Positions 39,975-53,673 are shown, counted from the stretch's first letter. The stretch: DNA of 64,000 nucleotides from Adiantum capillus-veneris (GCA_014529385.2 CM043952.1:61338119-61402118), one strand, 5' to 3'. Program-made: numbers and translations. Notes: a model not told the origin generated them from the sequence alone.

Positions 39975-42900
39975 TATGGATTATCTCTTACATAATTTAG
40001 TGGTAGCATGCTAGAAGCCCTTGCATCACTATCTACTTGATGCATAGTAGCACAGAGGTTTCTTTGATAAAGATCAAGCAAGTTAGCTATAGTAATAAAA
40101 TTGATACCTTTGTTTGATGGAGCTAGTGACCTCCATCAAGCTATTGACAAGCATGGCTAGAGAAATTTGTTTCAGAACAAGCTCATTATTTGACTTTGGA
40201 ATCTTCAACTCTTATAGAGAGTTTTTTAGTGCAGTGACAAGAGAAAGGGACTTATTGTGGAGTTTATCTAGTGTGCATCACAAAATGAACTTTTCATTTA
40301 GGATTGGATGCATTACTTCCTTCTAGTGATCCTTTCCATAAACAACCACTTCAAATAGACTGTGCTAAATGATGTTTTCATAAGTATCACTTTTGCTTGT
40401 CTCAAGATATTCTCCTTAAATGGCCCCATCAATGTATTCTTTTGTAATGCTTGGAGTCTCTATCTAATTCTCAACACAATATGTTTTCAATACTCCCCCT
40501 TCATGATGGATTCATACTTCGTTACCACATTGGTTTTGTTCACCTCAAGGTGTTGCCCTTTTTTGGAAGTTAGTTGTAGCCGACTTGACCCTCGTAGCTC
40601 TATCCATTGATGTTTAGAGGGAATCCACAGTAGTGGATTCCATTTGATCTTTCTCCTTCCTTATAAGCATATGAAAAACCCAATTCTAGGGGATTGGTCA
40701 ACTCAAAAATCACAATTAGCATCATCAACGATAAAAAAAACTAAAAGATTGTCAGAAACTCACAAGAGTGTGTGTGTGTGTGTGTGTGTGTGCATGTTGT
40801 TATTTGATAGACTACTTAGACACAAAAGAACTGGCTCCAAATGACAAGAAAGAATTTGCCCAAAAACATTTTTGTATTTGAAACATTTTTGTACAATATA
40901 GTTATAATGAAGATTCATTCCAATTATCCTATACATCAAGACAAGTAGGTCTATAGATGAACTAGGTCTTTATCTGTAGGGTCAGTGGTTGCAGTTAACC
41001 TAAACATTTTTCAAGCATTTATATAAACAAGAAAACATGTTTTGTTAGCCTTGGATATCTTTTATAACTTTCAAAGAGCCTATCGCTTGTTATCCATGTC
41101 AAAAACTAAAAAATAATTAGATTTATTGTAGTCCTGCAAAGTTCAAAAAATTCCAAATGTTTGATATATTTTTGCCAAAGCAAAGGTTAGATGAACAAAG
41201 TGAGAACTAGAGAGGCAATGACATCCTCAGAGGCTCTAGTAAATGTTTCTTTATTATATATATATGATTTTTCAAAATACGATTCTTTAATTATCTTGAC
41301 CAATGTCGATCATTTAAAAAAAAAGGGGGGATCGTCCCTCATTAAACTTAGGAAACACAAAATTAAATAACTATGATACCAAATCAATATTCCCAAATTT
41401 CCTTAGAAAAAAGGAGCATTTTTTGAAAAATCACAAACAACAATCAATAGCTAGATTGCCATCATTCTTTTAAGCACCACTAAGTAAAGAGACATCAATG
41501 TTTAGTTATTCCAGCATCGGATTACCATTGCAATGTTTTACAAATACTTTGCAATCCAGTATGAATAATTCTTTTCAAAAAAACCAAATTTATCTATTTC
41601 TCCTATAACATCAGTTAGTAAGGAGGCTCATAAGTATAGCACACCCTGAAAATTTCGTAAAGATCAACCACCTTGTGTTTAAGACCAATGTGCTTTATCA
41701 TTAATAGAAGAGAGATTTAAAACACACATGATGTAGTCAAGTTCCTAAATTCATAAAAAATCATAGGTCAAATACCAAGGTTCCAGCCAACCAAGTATAT
41801 GATTATCATTAAGGTCATGTATATAGCTAGGTAAATCTATTTCAATTTCTAGGTGAAAGACAATCTAGCAAAACCAAATCAATCAACCAGGTGAAAGATC
41901 ATTTATCAACACCATATCTAGTGCCAAGTATGACCATACCCAAGTAATCATCTTCTACATTTATTATTACTTTAAAGATCACTATGCATGTTTAGTGTGA
42001 TAAAGAGCTCGACTTAAAGACATTCAACTAGCATTAACAAGATTTGTAAGAGGATACAAGCAACCCATCAGCAATAGTAATTTGTAACCCATCTTTTGGT
42101 TTTAAAAAATAGCAAAGCAAATTTGGAGAAAAATATTTGTTTAGGAAGAACGAGGTATTAGTGATAGGCACAAGACCAAGAGAAAACACAAAGGTATGAG
42201 AACACGAGGCCTCTGTAAGAGTTTGCAAGAACACAAAGCACGCTATCAAGCATCAAGTTCTCCATATTAAGCCATGCTGACAGAAAGGCTAGAGTCAAAA
42301 AAATTCAAAGTCAAAAGCCCTAGATCCCTAAGACATCCAAGAAATTCCAAGTCACTACCTGTCAAAGAGTACATGTGGAAAACCTATTTACGTAAAGAAG
42401 TCATCTCATCTCACAAGATCCCAAGTTAAGGAAATACAAGTAGTTTCCCAATATGTTGTCCTTGCCCGGTAACATTATGTATACTTTCAAAAGATTTTAT
42501 CACTGTAATGACCTAAACATTGAGTTCAATCCTTGGGTCAAAGATTTTAATAGAAAATCACTAGTCCATCAATAAGTAGAAGACTATGAAACTACCAATC
42601 CCAACACTTATTTAAAGGATCAAAGACCATAAGCCCCTAGTATACTCCAATAGGTTTTTACATGATAACATATCCAAAAAAACAGTAGGCTATAGTCATC
42701 AACTCTGATCAAGGTCACACAACTAAAGAGCCCCAGTCTAACATTCACATAGAGTTATAAATGCTCGGGATATTGCCACTAAAGTACCTATGTATCCTAT
42801 ATCGAACAAAACATAAGGATTTTAGGCCATCCTAATATGCTTTGGCATGCAATAGTATCCTTAAGAAACCATATCCATACAAATACACATTTGCAATGAC

Positions 42901-45090
42901 AAATAAATAAGCTTTGACTTGGTCATAAGAAAGAAAATATAAAGCAAAAAAATGTGTAAATGCTAAACCCATCAAAAAACCAATTCAAAAGAACACAAGC
43001 CCTTAGTCCTCTCACTCTGAGAGTCAATCAAGATAAATCATCCAACATTATGGAACAAGAACTTCAAGAAAAATTTTCATAGGGTCAAAAACAATAAAAT
43101 AATAGCCACATGTTGCTAGGAGCTATTACCCAAAATTAGATAAGATTATGCCGTAACCAAAGTTCAACATAAGACCAAAGACAACTAGAAGCAGCCACAT
43201 GTTTTGAAGAGGTGCTACAAATCAAATTCATTCAGCAAAAAGACCATTTGTCCACATTTTCCAATCAAAAAGTCAAGAAGAACCCACTCATTGTTGCATT
43301 ATATCAGAAAAGAGAAGAGGCAGCCTCATCAGCGAGCTCCATATTTGAAATGAAAAATACTAGCGAGGGACCCACAAGCCACTCTCTCCCTCAAGTGCAA
43401 GTGTCCAAAAATATGGGTACAAGTGCTCAAGACAAAAATATTGAAAATGAAATGGCTAGGTGAGGGCAAAAGACCCTCACCTTAAATAAGGTTTTGATTG
43501 CAGTAGAATGGGAAACCCTCCTCTCACGGCTAGGTCAACAGGTCATTGCACTGCACGTATTTCTCAACTTAAGAATTTCTCCAACAGGCTTGTATGAGAT
43601 GTCACCCAAGAAGCACCGTGGTGCCATGACAACAATATGCCCCATAGGGGTCACACACAATTAGAGATACAAAGATTTAGAGTTGGAGAAACAATGTTCA
43701 CCCATAAGATACAATAGCCCATAGAGAGAAACAAAGTATGTACACCAACACAAGTCATGCCAGGTGAGATCACCACATGCACATGGCTAGGAGAGGGGAG
43801 CTCCAAAGCAAATGATCAAAGTCAAAGTTTTGTGCTGTGTTAAAAAATTTGGAGTGTAGCTAGGAAGGTGAGATTCACAACTTCATCGATGACAAAAATT
43901 GTGTTGGAAAGCTTGCATTGTAGCTAGAAAGGCAAAGGACCTCCGATTGTGAGATTTTGCAACTTAATTGAAGAAAAAATCCACTTATTCAAAAGGTAAA
44001 GTCAAAGAACAAAAACAACAATTCAAACATGGAAGCTCCACTCATACACAAGGCCAAGGTCAACTCAAAACTCATGTGTGTGAGAAGATTTCATGTAGTC
44101 TCAACCCTGATTACATAGGTATAGTGCTTGTTTGTCCCAAAGAAAACCTGATCTTCCTCCCTCAATTCTCATCAAGACGATTTCACGAAGCCTTAGGAAT
44201 TTTCATAGACAACCCACACACCTTCTTGAAGAGAATAAATCATAATTGGAACCCTCACACACTCGAGGGTAGGAGTGAAGCATGTGTATATCTCTTCAAA
44301 GAGGCTTAAATTGTTGATTTCAGCCATGATCAGGCTAGCCCCTTTCTTAGATTCATGCCACCATGACTGATGTGACATTTTGAGCCATTTTTCACCCAAA
44401 TGGGTAATTTTTTACCATTTATGGCCTTTTTAACTAGTTTTAGAACCAAAATGACCCATATAGGCAATACAAACCAAACAAGCTCGAAAATATCCATAAA
44501 TTGTGAACATTTTTCCGTCATCTCATTTTTCATGTTGAACTTTATTTTTCCACTTGTCGTGACCTCTAATCACATCACTGATGATTACACACACGAGTTG
44601 CTATTTTTGGGCATTGTTCATCCACATTGAACTTTCTAGGCGAAATGAGTTGTCACATGATACGCTTGACATATATGTGCATCATTATTCCAAAGTAAGA
44701 ATTTTCTACAGTGGGAAAACATACAATGGTGCCACGACCAAGGCCTCAACTCCTCGGTAAGTTATGTACATGGTTGCAAGCGTGGCAATCATTTTCACAC
44801 ATAAGACATTATTTATATTGTAGCATTTGCTTATCAAAAAGCATAAAAAGTGTATATTTTGCACTATATACATGCCATGGCAAGGTATCCACCCCCTCTA
44901 AACCTACACATCCTCTAGCATGTGCCTCAATAGTCTTTGTTAAGCATCCAAACACATGGTCAGACACCATATATTCACTTCCATCCACACTTTGCACATA
45001 GTCAAATCCATCATCTTTCATAGTTTCTTGTGCATCAAGTGGGTCAACATCTTCTTTTAGTTTGAAAAATTAAATCCTTTTTCTTGGAAT
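39975..45090. other. AT-rich stretch without supported genes
   Basis: About 5 kb of AT-rich sequence. It contains a (GT)n run at 40768-40792 and scattered short open frames (for example plus 43212-43463, 43968-44309) with no recognisable motif, splice context or homologue in the window. No LTR pair, RNA gene or coding domain was recognised. It may be old, decayed transposon sequence. Confidence 0.4.
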
Positions 45091-45099
45091 GCGAATTTT

Positions 45100-46010
45100 A
45101 TTTCTAACTCACACAGAGTATAAATTGCATTCCCACGTACATGCTTAACAACATCAGGAGCGAATCATCTCTTTTTACAAGCTTTCTTACTATAGAGTGT
45201 TAGTTACCAAGACTACTATTATACACCAACACCCAATCACCTTTCTCAATATCTTTTGGCCTGAGCTTGTGCCTCTTATCAAACCTATCTTTATTCTTTA
45301 ACCTTACATCTTTCAATTGTGATACTACAAAATCAATAACTTTAGACCTTCTTTCTCATTGATGTGTATGCAAAGCAAGAAGGTCTTACATGCTCATTCC
45401 ATCCTCGCAAGGCAATATATTCCATGTTGAAATCACATCTTCAATTGGCAACATAGGTTTTTGATCCTACATCAACTCACCAAGAATATTGGTGCCTAAT
45501 CTATGAATTGTACGATCAACTCATAAAGCATAAGGCAATAATTTTGGCCACTCTTCAAGTTTCTCTTTACAACTCTTAGCCAAAGCTTTAATGATAGGAG
45601 ACTGACCATGCTCATGTTTACCATTCCCATTAGGATTATAAGTAATAGTGAGACCAAGTTTGATACCCAACCTGGAAAAGAACCCCCTAACTTCCTCACC
45701 ATCCAAATCACCCCTATCTAGTGTTATTTTTCCAACACAACCATAACGGGAAATTATATCTTCCAAAAGAAATTTTCATATTGCCTCTATAGTCTTTGTC
45801 CTCAATGCACAACCTTCCACTTGGTTTGACAACTCTTCTCTTGCAAGAACTATGTATCTCACTTGCCATAATCCCACTGGCTCAATTACCAAATCTGGTA
45901 CCCATTTGTAATGCATGAATAATGGGTAAGTAGGATGCAACCTACCGGGTTATACAAAATGGTGAGCGAGTATTTTTGAGCAACGAAAAGATTGAGCAAG
46001 TCCCTTCAGA
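45100..46010 (-). pseudogene. Ty3/gypsy integrase relic, a different lineage
   Basis: On the minus strand the trace YIVLAREELSNQVEGCALR, then DIISRYGCVGKITLDRGDLD, GIKLGLTITYNPNGNGKHEH and EWPKLLPYAL follows the integrase core from before the second catalytic Asp to past the catalytic Glu position. In the motif PNGNGKHEHGQSP the Glu of GxxE appears as 'KHEHG'. A C-terminal piece near 45260 (RFDKRHKLRPKDIEKGDWVL) follows in another frame. Stops occur at several points. The phrase 'VLAREELSNQVEG' is typical of a lineage other than the two large elements here. No LTR was found. Confidence 0.7.
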
Positions 46011-46124
46011 CATTCTTTATTACTTAGAGTGAATTGCAGAAGTACAAGAGGGTTTTTCATTGTTGAAAACTAATCCCACAACCAAACTCAAATCTCATGG
46101 TAACTAATCCCATGGAACCAAAAT

Positions 46125-46370
46125 TACAGCCAATTTTAAGGTTGCATCTTGCCTAGCTATGTGAGCATCTACTTCATTCAATGACCCCAAGACAATGTCT
46201 GTGCTATCGCTCTCATCAACATGAAGATCATTGTCATCAAAGTCCTCTCTGACTGACATAGAGCTCACTTGATCATTGCATAGAGGATCATGAGCCCCAG
46301 ATTCTCTTCCCTTTCTTTGAGAGGCTCTCCTAATTGTTGGACTACACTTAAGTTTTCAAAAAAATAAACA
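46125..46370 (-). other. Open acidic segment of about 80 codons without ATG
   Basis: The minus strand is open across about 46370-46125 (for example DFDDNDLHVDESDSTDIVLG). It lies upstream of the integrase relic on the same strand and could be a linker piece of the same decayed element. No motif was recognised. Confidence 0.2.
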
Positions 46371-46817
46371 ACCCCTTCAATCACTAATGACAATCGTATT
46401 TTACACATTTATCATGTATTCAATACACTCCGATTGTAATCAGCACAGTCATTCTATGTTGAAAGTCAAGCATGAGGTAAAGTCTAGCTATGAGCAAGCT
46501 GTGATAACAAAACAATATCATATCTTGATTCTTATGAGGAGATACTAAAGGTGACATTGCATTATTATAGCATCAAAAACATTTGAGATTAGGACGCCTT
46601 TATGTCACACAAAAAAATATGCTTAATCACACAAAGCAACTACATGACATTGTTTGAGCTAGGGGCTTTGTAATCATGAAGAACTATTTAATTTCAAAAC
46701 GCCTCTAAATATGGAAGATTCTATATCGACAATATCATTATAAAAGAAAATTGATGCTTTTCCTTCCTTCCATAGCCTCTATCTACAAACTGAATTGACG
46801 CCAACCAAGGGCCTAAG

Positions 46818-47009
46818 TGTTGGGGTATAAAGCCCAATGTGGTCGCCCAGGTAAGTGGGCGGGCCGCCAGGTATGTACACATATTCTTTTGTAAAAACCT
46901 AATAAGAACTCACTATGCTCTACAAATTATAGTAGAGCGAGTTCACCATATCGTCGTGCTCTTCTTCTTGCACTCTCTCTCGCGTCGCACTTCCGCTCGC
47001 ACTCCTTCA
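46818..47009 (+). repeat. 5' LTR of the copia element (192 bp)
   Basis: Starts TGTTGGGGTATAAAGCCC and ends CACTCCTTCA. It is identical to the 3' LTR except for three substitutions (in …acaAAttatag…, …ttcttGcac…, …gctcgCactcc…). Very short for a plant copia LTR. Confidence 0.97.
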
Positions 47010-47011
47010 AT

Positions 47012-47023
47012 TGGTATCAGAGC
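47012..47023 (+). other. Primer-binding site (tRNA-iMet)
   Basis: TGGTATCAGAGC two bases after the LTR end is the standard plant copia primer site complementary to initiator tRNA-Met. Confidence 0.95.
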
Positions 47024-48096
47024 TCAGATCGAGGCTCGAGGCAGCACTGCAAGAGGCTAGAGTCACCAGCTCAGATTGGAGTGAAATTCGACAGGCGAAG
47101 ACACGGCCCCAAATCTCGTGGGAAAGCCGAGGGCCTTGGTGTTGTCAGAATTTCATTCTGAGGTCATCTCGGCCACCGTTCGGCCTCGACAAAGTTCTGC
47201 GCAGGCCATTTTCGACTACGTGGTCTCGGCGGGTGCAGATCCGACTCTGCAAATTTGGGGTTTTCGGCCTACGACTGCAGGTGCTGAGGATATCGACACT
47301 CCCAGAGTGTTGATTTGTGGTTGTCTACACATCGAAGGACGGCTCACAGTTCTTGCAGGCGTGTCACATACGACACGGGCGCATCTACACACAGACTGTA
47401 GGCGACATCCACTAGTTCATCAGGTAGCCTGCGTTTGCTGCTTGATATTCCAGATTTCATCCTGACATTGCAGGTACTTCCACATGGGATGTATTGTCAG
47501 AGATGATGTATGTTTGTTGAGGGTTTGCTGGCTGTGAGTCACGCAGCAAACAACGGCCGCAGCGGTTACAGCATATAGTGGGAAATTTGTTGATGTATGA
47601 CTTTGTGGGAAGTCTATGTACTGTCAGATTTACTGCAGCCTTTGTTGAGGGTCGAGTGAGGTTTTATTGAGCTGGGGGATTCTCGAATGTTGAGATCCTT
47701 TCGGTGATACAGGTCTTGGAGCGATCCCTCGAGCACCCTTAGATAGGCAGCTAGGATGTATTGACTGTGAGTTAGACAATTGGGATTGCATCTTTGCTTT
47801 ACTGCCGTTGAGGCATTGTCGCAATCTATGCTTACAGGACAGTCAGAGACAGTACAGGTGCAGGACAGGTTTACCCACAGCTTACAGTGTTAGAGAGACA
47901 GTGGTTTTTTGAGCTGTTTTTTGGTCTGTTTTTTAGTACAACAGAGCCATTTTACAAAGGAGACTCTGCCGAAATTTATGCAGAATCTGAAGCTTTCTTG
48001 GTTCATTTGACAGGTTGATATTGGTTCAGAGGTCAGTTTACAGGGGAAACTCTGCCGAATTTTTCCCAGTAAAGTAAACCACTGTGAAGCGTAGCT
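47024..48096 (+). other. Copia untranslated leader (1.07 kb)
   Basis: Long leader between primer site and gag ATG. It contains short open frames but no motif. A repeated phrase 'ttttaca(a/g)(a/g)ggagactctgccga / ggaaactctgccgaa' occurs near 47955 and 48038, both followed by attt. Confidence 0.6.
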
Positions 48097-51000
48097 ATGG
48101 CTGGATCACAGGACACTGCTCTTTACAATATCAAGAAGCTGGATGGAACCAATTTCCCATTGTGGAAGAAGCAGATTTGGCACGTGTTGGTACAAAAGAA
48201 GCAGATAAAACCTATAAAGCTCAAGGGGATAAAACGAGAAGATATGGACGAAGATGAATGGAGCGAAATGGATGAATTGGCACTTTCTACCATTATGCTG
48301 ACTTTGGCAGAAAGCGTTTACTTCAATGTAGCAGACGAGATGTCGGCTTATCAAGCATGGTTAAAGCTGAGTGATCTTTATGAGAAGCAGAGTGCAGCTT
48401 CACAGGTATACTGGCTTAAGAAGCTTGTTGACTTGAAGATGAAAGAAGGGACACCTATGTCCAATCATCTGAATGAATTCAACACAATCTATAGTCAGTT
48501 GTCAGCTCAAGGTGTCAAGTTTGATGAAACTGTTAGAGCTATGTTCCTGTTGATCACATTGCCGAAAAGTTGGGACACTTTTTGCACAGCTTTGAGTAAT
48601 TCTGCACCTCCAGATGGTTTGAACATAGCATGTGTAGAAGGAAGTCTGCTTACTGAAGAAACCAATAGAAAGACAATGGACAAAGGCAAAGGAACAGCCT
48701 TAGTTGTCAGGGGAAGGACCAAAGAAAAGTACAAAGGTGGAAAGAGGAATCAGTCTCGTAGCAAGTCCCGCATTGCTTAAGGCAAGAGTGACATAGAATG
48801 CTACCATTGTGGCAAGAAGGGTCACATGAAAAGAGACTGCAGAGAATGGAAAGCAGAAAAAGGCAAAGAGAAAGCTGAAGACCATGGTGAGAAGAACAAG
48901 TCCTCAGTGAAGATTCAAGAAATAAATGTGACAAACACTGTTGCAGAGGATGACAGTCTAGTGTCAGGAGACATCTACTTCTTGAAGAATACAATGGACT
49001 CAGCTCTTCTTACAGCATCTGATGGAAATGCACTGAGTGACTGGATTATAGACTCAGGGGCATCACTTCATGTGTCTCCAAACAAGGAGTGGTTTACTTC
49101 TTATGTGAACACTAAAGATCATGTTCGGCTAGGCAATGGGCAGACATGTGAGATCTTAGGTGTTGGAGATGTTCAATTGAAGTTTCAGAATGGCTCTTCT
49201 TTCACGCTGAAGAATGTGAGACATGTTCCCGCAATTACAAAGAGCTTGATCAGCACAGGTTTACTTGATGATGTTGGCTACGTCACCACTTTTGGACAGA
49301 ACATGTGGAAGATATCCAAGGGTTCTATGACAGTAGCACATGGAGTAAAGTCTGGAGGACTTTACATGATTTATGTATCAAATGTCTCTAAAAATGTAAT
49401 CAATGTAACCGAGCAGCCGAACGTTTCTTTGTGGCATAGCCGGTCAGGACATATGTCCAAGAAGGGAATGGAAATCTTGTCTCGTTCTGGTTATTTGCCT
49501 GGCTTTTCATTTAATGATTTTGAATTCTGTGAACATTGTCTGTATGGTAAGCAAACACAGCAGCCACATAAGCATAGAAGCAGTAGAAGAGATACACAGT
49601 TGGCACTTGTTCATAGTGATTTGTGTGGACCTATGCCTAACCTATCTCTAGGGGGAGCTTCTTACTTTATGAAATTTATAGATGATTACTCGAGGAATGT
49701 ATGGGTTTACTTTCTCAAGCACAAGGATGAAGCGTTTAGTGTTTTCAAAACGTTTGTGACACTTGTGGAGAACCAGAGTGGCAAGAAGCTTAAATGCTTA
49801 CGCACTGACAATGGTGGAGAGTATGTTTCAAAGGCCTTTCAGGACTTTTGTGAGTAAAAGGTATAAAACGTGAATTTACTGCTCCTTACAATCCTCCTCA
49901 AAATGGTGTTGCTGAGAGGATGAATAGGACCATACAAGAGAAGGTCAGAAGTATGTTGTCTAATGCACAGCTGCCAAATGGGTTTTGGGCTGAAGTTGTA
50001 TCAACAGCTGTTCATCTTGTAAATAGATCTCCTAGCAAGGTTTTGCAGAAGGATTCAATGCCAGAGATGGTATGGTCAGGCAAAATGCCCTCATACAAAC
50101 ATCTCAGAGTCTTTGGCTGTGAGGCATATACTCACGTTCCAAAGGAATTTAGGAACAAAATTGAGCCAAAGAGTAGAAAGTGCATCTTTCTAGGCTATGG
50201 TAATTCTGGTGAGATGGGGTACAGACTTTGGGACCCCGAATCCAGAAAGGTTGTCCGCAGCAATGATGTTCACTTTAATGAATCCAAATATCATTCTAAA
50301 CCAGAGAGGGTTGAGGAGATTAGAAGATTTGTCTTCCAAGAAGATGGACCTGCACGTGCAAGACAAAATGTCAGGGCTCAAGAGGAGCAAGGACAGGATA
50401 GAGTGGAACCACAGGTTGTGGCTGAGCCTGAGCCACCTATTGTGCGTCGATCTGGATGTATCACGCGACCTCCTGATAGGTTTGTTCCATCTATGAACTA
50501 TGTCATGTTGACTGATTGCAATGAGCCTTCAGGTTACAAGGAAGCAGTGCAAATGAAGGACTCCGGGAATTGGCAATTGGCCATGCAGTCAGAGATGAAA
50601 GCTCTGCATAAAAACAAGACATGGAAGCTAGTTAAATTACCACAGGGCAAAAAGGCTCTACCTTGTAAATGGGTTTACAGGTATAAGATCACCACTCATG
50701 ATAGTCAGCCAAAGTACAAAGCAAGGCTTGTTGCCAAGGGCTTTAAGCAAGAACAAGGCATTGACTTTGATGAAGTCTTCTCTCCGGTGTTCAAGATGAC
50801 TACATTGAGATGCTTTCTTGCATTGGTTGCCATATTAGATTTGGTGTTGCACCAAATGGATGTTAAGACAACGTTCTTGCATGGTGATTTAGATGTGGAA
50901 ATTTACATGCAGCAGCCAGAAGGGTTTGTTGAGAAAGGCAAGGAAGATTGGGTATGCCAGTTGTTAAAGAGTCTTTATGGCTTAAAACAATCACCGAGGG

Positions 51001-52076
51001 CATGGTACCATAAATTCCACAAGTTTATGCTTTCTCAAGGCTACAAACGTAGTGAGTTCGATCACTGTCTATATACAAAGAAGGCTAACGATGGTAGTTG
51101 GCTGATCCTTATTTTGTATGTGGATGACATGTTGATTGCCGGCAAGCACTTGGAAGAAATTTCAGCTTTGAAGTCAAAGATGGCAAAATCGTTTGACATG
51201 AAAGACATGGGTGAGGCAAGTCATATACTTGGTATGCGCATTGAGAGAGACAGATCAAAGAAGTTGATTTGGTTATCTCAAACATAGTATATTGACAAGG
51301 TTTTGCAACGTTTCAATATGGAGAAGGGAAAGGCACTGAGTGTTCCATTGCCACCATATGTGAAACTTAGCAAACAAGATTGTCCTATGTCTGAGGAAGA
51401 ACAGGCTGAAATGGATAAGATTCCATATGCGTCTGCACTGGGTAGTTTGATGTATGCAATGATTGCTACTCGCCCAGACATTGAATTTGCAGTGGGAGTA
51501 GTAAGTCGATACATGTCAAACCCAGGCAAGAAACATTGGGAGGCAGTGAAAGGAATATTGAGATACCTGAAAGCTACAAAGAGTATGCGTATATGCTATG
51601 AGAGTCAGGAGCTAAGTGTAAAGGGTTTTACAGACTCAGATTATGCAGGTGACTTAGACAACCGAAGGTCTACGTCAGGGTATGTCTTTACATTGGCTGG
51701 TGGAGCAGTATCATGGCGCTCTAGATTACAAGATTGTGTTACTCAGTCTACTACAGAGGCTGAATATGTTGCAGCATCAGAGGCATGCAAAGAATCAATT
51801 TGGCTTAATCGACTAGTAACAGATTTGGGAATCAAAGAAGAGATGCCTGTGTTATATTGTGATAGTCAAAGTGCTATACAATTGGCTCGCAATCCAGTTT
51901 ATCACTCAAAGACAAAGCATGTGGATGTGAAGTATCATTTCATCAGGGAAATGCTCGAGGATAAGCAACTTCAGCTTGTCAAAGTTCACACCACAGAAAA
52001 TCTTGCTGATCTGCTTACAAAAGGACTTCCCTCAGAGAGCTTTGCGCATTTTCGCAAGCAGTTAGGTGTAGGGTAG
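48097..52076 (+). pseudogene. Copia Gag-Pol polyprotein, three breaks
   Basis: ATG 48097 starts Gag (LDGTNFPLWKKQIWHVL). A CCHC knuckle (CYHCGKKGHMKRDC) lies just after an in-frame TAA (48778-48780). Then follow: protease DSG (WIIDSGASLHVSP); the pre-integrase zinc region (WHSRSGHMSKKG, with Ser where Leu is usual); integrase Asp/Asp (HSDLCGP, RTDNGGEYVS) and Glu (QNGVAERMNR); RT with YVDDMLIAG; and RNase H (GFTDSDYAGD, TTEAEYVAASEA, LYCDSQSAIQLA). A single-base loss near 49855 shifts the frame inside integrase, and a TAG at 51285-51287 interrupts the RT C-terminus. All catalytic residues are otherwise present. The stop at 52074-52076 lies 90 bp before the 3' LTR. Confidence 0.95.
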
Positions 52077-52152
52077 TACATCACTTCTCTACATCTCTTG
52101 TATATTAGCTTGTATAGTAGCTTCTCTCACACTTAAAGTACCACATTGGACT

Positions 52153-52165
52153 TTAAGTGGGAGGT
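52153..52165 (+). other. Copia polypurine tract
   Basis: TTAAGTGGGAGGT immediately precedes the 3' LTR TGTTGGGG; a standard copia plus-strand primer. Confidence 0.9.
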
Positions 52166-52357
52166 TGTTGGGGTATAAAGCCCAATGTGGTCGCCCAGGT
52201 AAGTGGGCGGGCCGCCAGGTATGTACACATATTCTTTTGTAAAAACCTAATAAGAACTCACTATGCTCTACACATTATAGTAGAGCGAGTTCACCATATC
52301 GTCGTGCTCTTCTTCTCGCACTCTCTCTCGCGTCGCACTTCCGCTCGTACTCCTTCA
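52166..52357 (+). repeat. 3' LTR of the copia element
   Basis: 192 bp, begins TGTTGGGGTATAAAGCCC, ends CTCCTTCA, followed by target duplication CTAAG. Confidence 0.97.
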
Positions 52358-53050
52358 CTAAGAGTGTTAGGAAGAAACCGGGGTGCAATGCAATTTTAAA
52401 TGGCTAAAATTATAAAATCCGGATTAGATTTTGAGCTTGCCTTTAAGGAAATTTACACAAGTTTTTGTGTAATTAATGGCAAAAGCTTCAAAGTTTGACC
52501 TAAAAATTGGGAGAATTTCAAGTTTGCCCTAATTTTCACCGGTTAGAGAAAATGTATTTTTCTAGCCTTGGCCGTCTAAGCATTAATGAGCAAAACGTAA
52601 TCAATTAGTAGTCGAGAGTACCTAGCATTCGAGAGATTTCCTTGTCGTTTGCGGGCAAGCTGGATTATAGAATTTTGTAAGTTGTATGATTTCTTGAGGT
52701 TGAAGGCCAAATTAATCTAGCCAGATTCCATTTTTTAACAACACCTGGCGATGATGCATATCATTTTACAATTTTTTTTAAAAAAATGGACCCTACCAGT
52801 GTTCAGGCAAAGTGTGCCTTAGCTTATCCTTGAGCCAGTTGAGAAACCAAATTAGCGGGTTGAAGGGACGGGAGAAGGAGAAAATTTCGCTTGAAAATAG
52901 AGTCAAGCTACAAAAAATAATAAGTATTTTGGAAAATTACCTCTTTGAATCTACCCTAAAGCATGTTTGTGAAATTCATTTTTTTCAACTCTACTACCCT
53001 ATGGGACCCTACCTGACGAACCCTAAAGTATGTTTGTGAAATTGATTTTC
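52358..53050. other. Non-coding spacer
   Basis: AT-rich sequence with no gene recognised. A phrase 'aaagcatgtttgtgaaattcattttttt' near 52955 recurs as 'aaagtatgtttgtgaaattgattttct' near 53025. Confidence 0.5.
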
Positions 53051-53056
53051 TCATCG

Positions 53057-53416
53057 CTTCCTCTGCCTGTGGCGCCATGTGCTCTAGTAGCTCTCCGGTC
53101 TGCTGCTGAGACCAGTCCGCGCCGGCGCGGAATGGTTGCAACATCAAACCAGGGAGCTATACGTGCCTCTTGGGTGGAGGAGGGAGGACGACAGTACTAC
53201 GACACTTTCAAACTCTACTACACGATGGCCGGGGAATATCCAATGACAGGTGCTTCCTCTACCTATGGCGCCACGTGCTCTAGTAGCTCTCCGGTCTGCT
53301 GCTACAGTCCGCACAGGCGTGAAATGGCTCCAGCATCAAACCAGGGAACTATATATGCGTGCCTCTTGGGTAGATGATGGCAAGGAGGGCGGACAACAGT
53401 ACTGCAACACTTTGAA
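53057..53416. repeat. Two-copy direct repeat of about 160 bp
   Basis: 53057-53211 and 53254-53416 are about 85-90% similar (both start ttcctct(g/a)cct, include gctctagtagctctccggtc and catcaaaccaggga, and end with a 'cagtact(a/g)c(g/a)acacttt' phrase). The Met/Ala-rich open frames inside are by-products of composition. Confidence 0.8.
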
Positions 53417-53619
53417 GGGATTGAGATATTGGATTGACAAATAATTTGGTCTCTATTGCATGTTTGTGTATCTTAGCAAATCTTGCAATGGCATTTACCA
53501 CCACTACAATGAGATAGTGGGGCTTTGCGAGCTTGGAAACTACCTGCAGACAGCTGGTTGTGCTCACACTCGGCTGCCCCTTCGCATCCCTTTTCAAGCA
53601 ATGGCATATATAAGTTATC

Positions 53620-53621
<2 letters not shown>

Positions 53622-53672
<51 letters not shown>
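53622..53672. repeat. (GA)n microsatellite
   Basis: Pure GA run of about 51 bp. Confidence 0.95.

Positions 53673-53673
<1 letters not shown>

Larger units (their letters stand above)
46818..52357 (+). mobile_element. Complete Ty1/copia retrotransposon (5540 bp)
   Basis: The two 192-bp LTRs are flanked by the 5-bp target duplication CTAAG (46813-46817 and 52358-52362). A primer site complementary to initiator tRNA-Met follows the 5' LTR, and a polypurine tract precedes the 3' LTR. Protease and integrase come before RT, the copia order. The LTRs differ at about three positions (98.4% identical), so the insertion is fairly young. The polyprotein is broken by a TAA, a one-base frameshift and a TAG. 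Gag and RT phrasing resemble the Tork/Tnt1-like group (inference). Confidence 0.97.
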
